This document shows, piece after piece, positions 41,785 through 48,896 of a DNA stretch of 64,000 nucleotides; within the stretch, counting starts at the first letter, position 1; each line of letters starts with the position of its first letter. Both the position numbers and the translations under genes were made by a program. The notes under the pieces are model-generated. The model saw only the letters and a list, made by a program, of their open reading frames with translations. It was not told the origin of the DNA and searched no databases. The DNA is taken from NCBI GenBank assembly GCA_028873815.1, contig JAPPNN010000004.1, forward strand, positions 16,829-80,828. The letters are read 5' to 3'. The DNA comes from Gemmatimonadota bacterium. Its GTDB lineage: Bacteria > Gemmatimonadota > Gemmatimonadetes > Longimicrobiales > Gaopeijiaceae.

Positions 41785-43139
41785 ACGGGACCGCGAGGGG
41801 GGCCGTGGCGCGCAGGGCGGTGGGCGGGTCAATGGCCGGATGGGACAGGCGGCGCGCCAGGACAGGGGCCGTCGGGGTCGCCGTGCTTGCCATGGCCGCG
41901 ATCCATGGCGGCGGGGCCGATGTCCAGGCACAGACCATCGCCCTCACCGGGGGGCTGGTTTATCCCATCTCATCGGAACCCGTGCCAGGGGGGACGGTGC
42001 TGATCGTGGATGGCCGGATCGCCGCTGTTGGCGTGGACGTGGACATTCCCGCGGGCGCGGAGGTCGTGGACGTCACCGGGAGCGTGGTGATGCCCGGGAT
42101 CATCGACGCGATGAGCTACTACGGGATCGCGGGCGAGGACATGAACGAGGTGCCGAATCCGCTGACGCCCGAGCTACGGATCATCGAGGCGTTTGCGCCG
42201 TTCGGGACTTTCGGGTCGGGCGAGGCCGGCGAAATCCGGGTGCGCGAACTGCTGCAGGGAGGCGTGACGGCGACGTACATCGGGCCGGGAGACGCGACCG
42301 TGGTCGGCGGACAGGGCGCGGTGGTGAAGACGGCCGGCGCGCGTTTTGACGACCTGATCGTGCGCGAGCCGGCGGCGATCGACATCACGCTGGGGGGGCG
42401 GCCGGCGTCGACCTACCGCGAGCAGTCGCGGTCGCCCTCGACCCGGATGGCGGTCGTGGCGCAGCTGCGGGATCTGCTGGTGAGGACGCAGGAGTGGATG
42501 GCGACTTCGGACGCGGCGGACGCGGCGGACGCGGGTCCGCGCAACCTCGGCATGGAGGCGCTGGCACGGATGCTCCGGGGCGAGATTCCGGCCCGCGTGC
42601 AGGCCAACGCGACGCGCGACATCCGGGTGGCCATCGAGCTGGCCGAGGAGTTCGGCTTCGAGTTGGTGATCGATGCCGGCGCGGGCGCGCACCAGATGCG
42701 CGACGAACTGGCGGACCGTGGGATTCCGGTCGTCCTGGGCCCGATCTCGCACCCGTACATCTCGGGCGAGGAGATTCCGGACCCCGGCGACTACGGCGGC
42801 GTCGACGAGCGCAATGCAGTGTGGCTCAACGAGGCCGGGGTCCACGTCTCGCTGGCCAGCTTCTCGCGTGGCTTCGGGCGGTTCGGCCCTGGCGTGGCGG
42901 GTCAGTGGCTGCTGATCGATGCGTCGATCGCGCGCGGCCACGGCATGAGCGAGGCCGACGTGCTGCGGGCGGTCACGCTTAGTCCCGCGGAGGTGCTGGG
43001 GGTGGCTGACCGCATGGGCAGTCTGGAGGCCGGAAAGGACGCGGACGTGGTCGTCTTCGACGGCGATCCGCTGAGCATTCGGACATGGGCGACGCGGGTG
43101 TACGTGGGCGGGCAGTTGGTCTACGAGCGAGAGAACTGA
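41781..43139 (+). CDS. Amidohydrolase paralogue lacking metal ligands (probable pseudo-enzyme)
   Basis: 452 residues from ATG 41781 (ATGA overlap). The scaffold is kept: IALTGGLVYPISSEPVPGGTVLIVDGRI, SVVMPGIID, and the C-terminal GSLEAGKDADVVVFDG. The ligands are gone: HxH is MSY (Met111, Tyr113), the His pair of the barrel is replaced by DAGAGAHQM, and HTD is LAS (Leu358, Ser360). The reading frame is open and of normal length and codon use, so it is not decaying DNA. As in other enzyme/pseudo-enzyme pairs it may form a heteromer with the 40561 protein or bind its substrate. Signal peptide near residues 30-50. Confidence 0.8.
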   Translation: MNGTARGAVARRAVGGSMAGWDRRRARTGAVGVAVLAMAAIHGGGADVQAQTIALTGGLVYPISSEPVPGGTVLIVDGRIAAVGVDVDIPAGAEVVDVTGSVVMPGIIDAMSYYGIAGEDMNEVPNPLTPELRIIEAFAPFGTFGSGEAGEIRVRELLQGGVTATYIGPGDATVVGGQGAVVKTAGARFDDLIVREPAAIDITLGGRPASTYREQSRSPSTRMAVVAQLRDLLVRTQEWMATSDAADAADAGPRNLGMEALARMLRGEIPARVQANATRDIRVAIELAEEFGFELVIDAGAGAHQMRDELADRGIPVVLGPISHPYISGEEIPDPGDYGGVDERNAVWLNEAGVHVSLASFSRGFGRFGPGVAGQWLLIDASIARGHGMSEADVLRAVTLSPAEVLGVADRMGSLEAGKDADVVVFDGDPLSIRTWATRVYVGGQLVYEREN

Positions 43140-43146
43140 GGGAGTG

Positions 43147-44937
43147 ATGAGGAATAGAGCGAAGTTTCGGGGGCCGGCCGGCTTGCTTGCGCTTGGCGTG
43201 ACCGCCTTCCTGTGCGCCTGCGTGGATGGCGGCGACATGGGCGCGGGCGGCGACGGGTCCGTGGGCACGTCGTCGAGCGGCGCCGGCGGCCCGATGGACG
43301 TGGTCATCGAGGGCGGCCGCGTCGTGGACGGCACCGGGGCCGGCTGGTTTCACGGCGATGTCGGCATTCGCGGGGACCGGATCGCGGCGGTGACGCATGC
43401 AGGCGGCCTGGCGGAGGTCGATGCCGGGACCCGGGTCGACGCTGCCGGGAAGGTGGTTGCGCCCGGCTTCATCGACATCCAGTCGCACGCGCGCGGGCCG
43501 TTGCTCAGCGGCGACGGCCGGCTGCTGGGCAAGATTACCCAGGGCATCACGACCGAGATCATGGGCGAGGGGTGGACGAACGCGCCGGCCAACGCGAATA
43601 CGGACGCGGGCGCCGGGCTGGTCGACCCCGAGGCCCAGGGCGAACGGCACGACTTTTCCGGTCCGCGCGGCTTCGACGCCTGGCTGAACGCGATGCTGGC
43701 CAACGGCGCGTCGCCCAACTTCGGGTCGTTCGTGGGCGCGACGACGATTCGCGTCTACGCAATGGGCGAAGCGGGCGGGCCGGCGAGCGAAGCCCAGCTC
43801 GACTCGATGCGCAAGGCGACCCGGTGGGCGATGGAGGGCGGCGCGTTCGGGGTGGCCACCGCGCTGATCTATCCGCCCGGCAACTTCGCGGGGACCGACG
43901 AACTGGTGGAGGTCGTTGCGGCATCGGAGCCCTACGGCGGCTTGTACATCACGCACATGCGCTCCGAGGCGGACCGCTTCCTCGAGGCGATCGACGAGGC
44001 CATCGAGATCGGTGAGCGGGGCGGCGTACCGGTCGAGATCTACCACCTGAAGGCGGCGGGCGTGCGGAACCACTACAAGGCCGCGCTCGCCGTCGCGAAG
44101 ATCGACTCGGCACGGGCGGCCGGGATCGACGTGCAGGCCAACATGTACCCGTACATCGCCGGCGGGACCGGCATCTCGGCGCTGTTCCCGCCGTGGGCTT
44201 CCGAAGACGGGAGGTTGCTCGACAACCTGTCCGACCCGGCCATGCGGCAGCGGATCCACGCCGAAGTGCTGGCGGACGGGCCTGAATGGGAGAACTTCGG
44301 CACGCTTTCGACCCCCGAGGGAGTACTGGTTACTTCGGTGGGGGAGACGGGACCCGACGGTGAGCCAACCGGCGCCGAACGATACGTCGGCATGCGGCTT
44401 GCGGAGGTCGCGGCGGACATGGGTGTGGACTGGGTGGAGGCTGCCATGGAGATCACGCTGATGACCTCGGGTCACGCGAGCATGGTGATCTTCATGATGT
44501 CCGAGGAGAACGTGGCGATGCAGCTCCGGCAGCCGTGGATCAAGATCGGCACCGATGCGTCCGGCTTCGACCCGGCCGATGTGAGCGGAATGGTTCACCC
44601 GCGGTCGTACGGCACCTATCCGCGCATCCTGGGCAAGTACGTGCGCGGCGAGGGGGTGATTACCCTGGAGGACGCCATCCGCAAGATGACGTCCGCGGTC
44701 GCGACACGGTTGTCGATCCACGACCGGGGCGTGCTAAGGCCGGGGATGTACGCGGACGTGGTGGTGTTCGATCCGACGACGGTCGCGGACCGGGCGACTT
44801 TCGAGGATCCGCACCAGCTCTCGGTGGGCATCGAAGAGGTGTTCGTGAACGGAGTGATGGTGTTGCGGGGTGGCGAGCACACGGGCGCGAAGCCGGGACG
44901 GATCGTGCGAGGGCCCGGGTACAGGCCGGCTGGCTGA
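43147..44937 (+). CDS. D-aminoacylase-like amidohydrolase lipoprotein
   Basis: 596 residues from ATG 43147 (GTG 43144 possible). Lipobox: ALGVTAFLCACVDG. The N-acyl-D-amino-acid deacylase pattern is clear: DVVIEGGRVVDGTGAGWFHGDVGIRGDRI, PGFIDIQSHARGPLL, KITQGITTEIMGEG, GLYITHMRSEADRF (His), VEIYHLKAAG (His), IKIGTDASGFD (Asp) and the C-terminal RGVLRPGMYADVVVFDP. The usual HxH at the first site is Gln112-Ser-His114, so one ligand is changed. It should release D-amino acids from N-acyl or peptide forms outside the cytoplasm. The next gene encodes a D-amino-acid dehydrogenase. Confidence 0.83.
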   Translation: MRNRAKFRGPAGLLALGVTAFLCACVDGGDMGAGGDGSVGTSSSGAGGPMDVVIEGGRVVDGTGAGWFHGDVGIRGDRIAAVTHAGGLAEVDAGTRVDAAGKVVAPGFIDIQSHARGPLLSGDGRLLGKITQGITTEIMGEGWTNAPANANTDAGAGLVDPEAQGERHDFSGPRGFDAWLNAMLANGASPNFGSFVGATTIRVYAMGEAGGPASEAQLDSMRKATRWAMEGGAFGVATALIYPPGNFAGTDELVEVVAASEPYGGLYITHMRSEADRFLEAIDEAIEIGERGGVPVEIYHLKAAGVRNHYKAALAVAKIDSARAAGIDVQANMYPYIAGGTGISALFPPWASEDGRLLDNLSDPAMRQRIHAEVLADGPEWENFGTLSTPEGVLVTSVGETGPDGEPTGAERYVGMRLAEVAADMGVDWVEAAMEITLMTSGHASMVIFMMSEENVAMQLRQPWIKIGTDASGFDPADVSGMVHPRSYGTYPRILGKYVRGEGVITLEDAIRKMTSAVATRLSIHDRGVLRPGMYADVVVFDPTTVADRATFEDPHQLSVGIEEVFVNGVMVLRGGEHTGAKPGRIVRGPGYRPAG

Positions 44938-44950
44938 TGGATTTCCTCTG

Positions 44951-46186
44951 ATGCGGGTCGGGGTCGTCGGCGGCGGCGTAATCGGCCTTTGCACCGCCTG
45001 GTACCTGAAGAGGCTCGGCGCGGACGTGGTCGTGGTCGAGTCCGCGACCCTGGGCGACGGGTGCTCGTTCGGCAACGCGGGGTGGGTCTGCCCGTCGATC
45101 TCGAGTCCCCTGCCCGCGCCCGGCCTCACGCTCAAGTCGCTCTCCTGGATGTTGCGGCGGGACAGCCCGCTGTACATCAAGCCCACCGCGTTGCCCGGGC
45201 TGGCTCCGTGGCTGTTGCGCTTCCGTTCGTTCTGCAACCACGCGGATCAGAAGCGCGGGATCGCCGCCATCGCCGGGCTCAACCGGTTCACGATGGAGCG
45301 CTACGACGAGTTGGCCGCGAGCGGCGTGGAGTTCGAAAGCCACGAGTCGGGCGTGCTGATGGTCTTTCGCGACTCCGACAAGGCCGCGGCGGCCGAGAAG
45401 GAGGTCAAGCTGGTCACCGCGGCCAGCGCGACGAGTTGCACCGACCTGACCGAGGCCGAGGTGTACGAGCGCGAACCCATGCTGCGCCCCGGGTTCCGGT
45501 TCGGGCTCTTCGTCGGTGCGGATCGGCACGTGCGGCCCGATTCGCTGACCACCGGGCTGGGTGCGGCGTTGCGCGCTGGCGGGGCAGAGATCAACGAGGG
45601 CACCCGCGTGACCGGGTTCCGGGACCAGGGACGGCGGGTACGCGGGATCATCACCACAAAGGGCGAGCTGGGGGTCGACGCGGTGGTGCTGGCCGCGGGC
45701 GCGCACACCGGGACCCTCACGCGCATGGCCGGGTGGCCAATCCCGCTGACCGCCGGCAAGGGCTACTCGGTCACGATCGACGAGCCCAGGAACCAGCTGC
45801 GCCAGCCGCTGTACCTGGGCGGCGCCAAGATCGGGCTGACACCCTTCCGGGGCGCACTCCGGTTTTCGGGAACGATGGAGCTGTCCGGGATCAACCGGCA
45901 CATGGATGTGGGGCGGATCCGGTCGCTCCGGCGCATCGTGAGCCGCGAGGTGGATATCCCGGAGGCGGGGTACGGTGGCCGTGAATGGGTGGGGATGCGT
46001 CCGGTCGTGCCGGACTCGCTTCCTGTGATGGGGAAGCTGCCGTCGCGCGAAAACGTGTACGTGAACACCGGCCACCAGATGCTGGGCGTCACCCTCGCCG
46101 CGAGCAGCGGGTGGGCGCTCGCCGGGCTGATGCTGGAGGGGAAGCCGGGGGTGGGGCTGGAGGCGTTTTCGCCGGAGCGATTCTGA
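44951..46186 (+). CDS. dadA: FAD-dependent D-amino-acid dehydrogenase (DadA-like)
   Basis: 411 residues from ATG 44951, 13 bases after the D-aminoacylase stop. MRVGVVGGGVIGLCTAWYLKRLGADVVVVE is the FAD fold; GDGCSFGNAGWVCPS and the C-terminal GMRPVVPDSLPVMGKLPSRENVYVNTGHQMLGVTLAASSG are characteristic of DadA. It oxidises D-amino acids to 2-oxo acids plus ammonia and passes electrons to the quinone pool at the inner membrane. Order in the transcript fits a route from N-acyl-D-amino acid to oxo acid. Confidence 0.87.
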   Translation: MRVGVVGGGVIGLCTAWYLKRLGADVVVVESATLGDGCSFGNAGWVCPSISSPLPAPGLTLKSLSWMLRRDSPLYIKPTALPGLAPWLLRFRSFCNHADQKRGIAAIAGLNRFTMERYDELAASGVEFESHESGVLMVFRDSDKAAAAEKEVKLVTAASATSCTDLTEAEVYEREPMLRPGFRFGLFVGADRHVRPDSLTTGLGAALRAGGAEINEGTRVTGFRDQGRRVRGIITTKGELGVDAVVLAAGAHTGTLTRMAGWPIPLTAGKGYSVTIDEPRNQLRQPLYLGGAKIGLTPFRGALRFSGTMELSGINRHMDVGRIRSLRRIVSREVDIPEAGYGGREWVGMRPVVPDSLPVMGKLPSRENVYVNTGHQMLGVTLAASSGWALAGLMLEGKPGVGLEAFSPERF

Positions 46187-46274
46187 GGGGGGTCGAGTTG
46201 CGGTTGGGAGCCGTGTGGGCGTAGAGTGCTGGAGGCCCGTTCCGACTCAGCGCACCATGACAGGAGCTGCCCGG

Positions 46275-46691
46275 ATGAAACAAGGAACGAAGGACCTGGG
46301 ATTCATGGCCCTGATCGCCGGGTCGGGTGCTGTCGGATTCCTGGCAACCATGTTCGCAGTTGTGGCTACACGCGGGCCGGCCGCCGCACCCGAGCCGCCC
46401 GCCGCAACGGAGCAGGTCGATGTGAGCCGACAGGCGGTCAAGGAGGTGTCGGAGCGCGTACCCATGATCAGGATCCGCGGTTCGGCGTCCCTTGGGATGC
46501 GCGCCCAGCCGATCGTCTATATCGATGGCGTCCGCGTCAACGGTGACGGGGACGCGGTGCGGAAGCTGGTCAGTCCCGACCAGATCGACCGGATCGAGGT
46601 GATCAAGGGCGACGCCGCGAAGGAGCTTTATGGCAGCGAGGCCCGGAACGGCGTGATCCAGATCGTCACAAAGTCCAGGGAGGGTTCCTAG
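46275..46691 (+). CDS. Membrane-anchored stand-alone TonB-plug-like protein
   Basis: 138 residues from ATG 46275 with AGGAG upstream (ATG 46257 possible). One N-terminal helix (LGFMALIAGSGAVGFLATMFAVVAT), a Pro/Ala linker, then a plug-like domain: RIRGSASLGMRAQPIVYIDGVRV, SPDQIDRIEVIKGDAAKELYGSEARNGVIQIVTK. The VYIDGV...RIEV-x-KG-x-A...YG...GVI-x-I-x-T pattern is that of SusC/TonB-receptor plugs, with no barrel. Paralogous in idea to 22716-23120, though anchored rather than lipidated. It may pair with a barrel encoded elsewhere. Confidence 0.7.
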   Translation: MKQGTKDLGFMALIAGSGAVGFLATMFAVVATRGPAAAPEPPAATEQVDVSRQAVKEVSERVPMIRIRGSASLGMRAQPIVYIDGVRVNGDGDAVRKLVSPDQIDRIEVIKGDAAKELYGSEARNGVIQIVTKSREGS

Positions 46692-46778
46692 CCCGGAGGC
46701 CAGAGCCATCTCGGGGCGACCGCCTCCAGTCCCATGCGCTGCAAGAGGCTATTACACCAGGCACGGTCCGGCGACAGC

Positions 46779-47198
46779 TTACAGAACGGTGAAGCCCTCG
46801 CGGTGCGCCGCGCGAGACAGGCGATCGTCGCTGCAGACCAGATCAAGCCTCTGGGGATCCTCGTCGGCGGCCGTCAGTGCCGCCGCCAGCTGCAAGGCGT
46901 CGGCCGCGCGCAGGGGATGAAGCCGGAGCAGCCTCATCGCACGCTTGCGCACTTGCTCGAGAGGCTCGATCTCGATCCAGGTTTCGGCCAACAGCCCAAG
47001 CTTGTCCAATGAACGGTCAAACCCACCGCCTTCGAAGCGGCCCTCCCGCTCCAGACGGTTCAGGGCCAAAGCGCACTCGATCCGGCTTCCCCACCAGGTC
47101 ACGATCATCGGGTCCCGCCGGACCGTCTCATGGCGGTGGGCGCTTTCCGGCTCGTCCACGAGCAGCGCGACCAGAGCCGAAGAATCCCAGTACTTCAA
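46779..47198 (-). CDS. vapC: VapC-type PIN-domain toxin
   Basis: 139 residues from TTG 47198, which overlaps the antitoxin TGA (TTGA). PIN features: KYWDSSALVALLVDEPES (Asp), WWGSRIECALAL (Glu), LRAADALQLAAAL (Asp-containing) and LVCSDDRLSRAA (Asp). The frame is open further upstream, but a start there would run across the antitoxin. The TTG start would keep toxin output low. With the Phd-like antitoxin it forms the second VapBC-like module in the window. Confidence 0.82.
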   Translation of the reverse strand: MKYWDSSALVALLVDEPESAHRHETVRRDPMIVTWWGSRIECALALNRLEREGRFEGGGFDRSLDKLGLLAETWIEIEPLEQVRKRAMRLLRLHPLRAADALQLAAALTAADEDPQRLDLVCSDDRLSRAAHREGFTVL

Positions 47199-47494
47199 CG
47201 GCTCGCCGCGCGCTCGGCCACGATGATCTCGCTGGCGCTGGCGCCCCCGGTCAGCCGGGGTGCAGGGACACCCAGGAAGCGCTCGACATCGAGAGATGCA
47301 CGAGGCGGGACCGCAACGCCCCGACTCAGCAACTCGGCCGTGGCGCGGTCCATGCCGGGGCCGTCGACGCGACATGGCTCAATCCGCGCGACGGGTTTCC
47401 CCCGATGCGTGATCAACACGGCCTCCCCGCGGCGCACCTCGCTCAACAGTCCACTAAGTCCGTTTTTCGCTTCACTGACACTGGCTCGTTTCAT
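47195..47494 (-). CDS. Phd/YefM-type antitoxin
   Basis: 99 residues from ATG 47494. The Phd pattern is RASVSEAKNGLSGLLSEVRRGEAVLITHRGKPVARIEP, followed by a longer toxin-binding tail (MDRATAELLSRGVAVPP, SEIIVAERAA). The start is fixed by the promoter: the -10 element is six bases before the ATG and no ribosome site is present, so the message should be leaderless. The stop overlaps the toxin TTG. Confidence 0.85.
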   Translation of the reverse strand: MKRASVSEAKNGLSGLLSEVRRGEAVLITHRGKPVARIEPCRVDGPGMDRATAELLSRGVAVPPRASLDVERFLGVPAPRLTGGASASEIIVAERAASR

Positions 47495-47495
47495 G

Positions 47496-47529
47496 TGGCC
47501 ATAATGGCCATATTGATGTGGCGTGTCAA
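47496..47529 (-). promoter_or_regulatory. Strong promoter with operator palindrome over the -10, before the second VapBC module
   Basis: On the minus strand: TTGACA (47529-47524), 17-base spacer, CATTAT (47506-47501), then the antitoxin ATG six bases later. The 15-bp odd palindrome TGGCCAT-A-ATGGCCA (47496-47510) covers the -10 and the transcription start. This is a textbook autorepressed arrangement, and the start codon is at the predicted first base of the message. Confidence 0.7.
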
Positions 47530-47558
47530 GCGTTTCACAAGGAGAAAGAAAGGGAACG

Positions 47559-48824
47559 ATGCGTGAGGCAACGGCGAACAACTTCATACTCAGCCCGACG
47601 CGGCTGCACCTCGCGGGCCTGGGCCTTCTTGTCGCCGCGGCCTGCGGCCCGGCGCCGGATTCGAACGGAGACGCGACTGCCGGGCCTCAGCCCTCCCTCA
47701 CCCCGCAAGCCGCCGCGGCGCTCGGCGAGCGCTTTCAGTCCGAGCTCGACGCGGCCTGGACCCAGGCGCAGGACACCGACGAGAACTTCCCCGGGGCGAC
47801 GGCCGCGTTCATTCTCCCCGACGGGAGCGTCCAGGGCTTCGCCACCGGCGAGTCGGACATGGACGACGACGTTCCGATGACGCCGGACCTGCGGATGCCG
47901 TCGGGCAGCATCGGCAAGACCTACGTCGCGGCGGTCGCCCTGCAACTGGCGATGAATGGCGAGCTCGGGCTCGACACGCCGGTCTCGACCTGGCTCGGCG
48001 ACGAGGACTGGTTCTCGCGGGTCTCCAATCACGCGGATCTGACGCTGCGCAACCTGCTCAGCCACACGGCGGGCATGATCCAGCCGTACTTCGAGGACCC
48101 CGATTTCGCGGCCCGGCTGGCCGAGTTCTTCAGCGACCCCGACGCCTACATGACCCCGGAGCAGTTCATCGCCGAGGCGGTGCTGGACGCCGAGCCGCTC
48201 TTCCCCGCGGGCGCGGGATACCACTACAGCGACGTCCACTACACGCTCGCGGGCCTGGCGATCGAGGCGGCGACGGGCCGCGACTACTACGACCTGCTCG
48301 ACGAGATGTTCCTGGGTCCGTTCGGGCTCGACCTGACCCTGCCGGCCGACCGGCGCGACCTGCCCGGGCTGTCACAGGGCTACGCGCATGCGAGCGTCCG
48401 TCTCTTCGACACGCCGCTCGAGATCGTGGTCGACGGCCAGCTGGTGGTCCACCCGCTGCAGGAATGGACGGGGGGCGGCGTCGTCAACAACCCGCAGGCG
48501 CTGGTGCGCTGGGCGAAGCTGCTGTACGAGGGTGATGCGATCGAAGGGGACGAACTGCCCGACCTGTTCCGGATCGGGTTCCCGGCCGACGACACGAGGC
48601 CGCACCTGGGGTATGGGCTGGGGGTGGCTGTCGCCGAGGGCGAACACGGACTGACCTACGGCCATGGCGGGTTCTTCCCCGGGTACAATTCGCTGGTCAC
48701 GTACTATGCTGACCACGGCGTCGCGGTGGCGATCCAGATCAATTCGGACGATTCACGGATGGGCGACCACCTGCCGAAGCTGGCAGACCTGGTGATCGGG
48801 GCGCTGGCAAGTGCCGGGCATTAG
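47559..48824 (+). CDS. Beta-lactamase-family serine hydrolase lipoprotein
   Basis: 421 residues from ATG 47559. Lipobox: LGLLVAAACGP. The class C-like active site is PSGSIGKTYVA (SxxK at Ser117/Lys120), with YHYSDVHYTLAGL as the Tyr motif and YGHGGFFPGYNSLV as the HxG motif. It probably acts as a D-stereospecific peptidase or esterase on the outside of the inner membrane or in the outer membrane. Divergent from the VapBC-like module, 29 bases from its -35. Confidence 0.87.
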   Translation: MREATANNFILSPTRLHLAGLGLLVAAACGPAPDSNGDATAGPQPSLTPQAAAALGERFQSELDAAWTQAQDTDENFPGATAAFILPDGSVQGFATGESDMDDDVPMTPDLRMPSGSIGKTYVAAVALQLAMNGELGLDTPVSTWLGDEDWFSRVSNHADLTLRNLLSHTAGMIQPYFEDPDFAARLAEFFSDPDAYMTPEQFIAEAVLDAEPLFPAGAGYHYSDVHYTLAGLAIEAATGRDYYDLLDEMFLGPFGLDLTLPADRRDLPGLSQGYAHASVRLFDTPLEIVVDGQLVVHPLQEWTGGGVVNNPQALVRWAKLLYEGDAIEGDELPDLFRIGFPADDTRPHLGYGLGVAVAEGEHGLTYGHGGFFPGYNSLVTYYADHGVAVAIQINSDDSRMGDHLPKLADLVIGALASAGH

Positions 48825-48896
48825 CAGCCGGTGGACAAAAGCGACCCGGCGGACGCCCCCTCAAGTGGACGCCCCCCTCAAACCTGTGTGCTGAAT

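Noticed and set aside
42500..42540. Short GCGGACGCGG repeats inside the second amidohydrolase
   Set aside because: They encode an Asp-Ala-Ala run within a coding frame and are too few and too short for a repeat array.
41025..43139. A 704-codon reading that would fuse a region inside the first amidohydrolase to the second
   Set aside because: The first 250 codons are a frame-shifted reading of the upstream gene; the ATG at 41781 overlapping the stop gives a normal signal peptide and family length.
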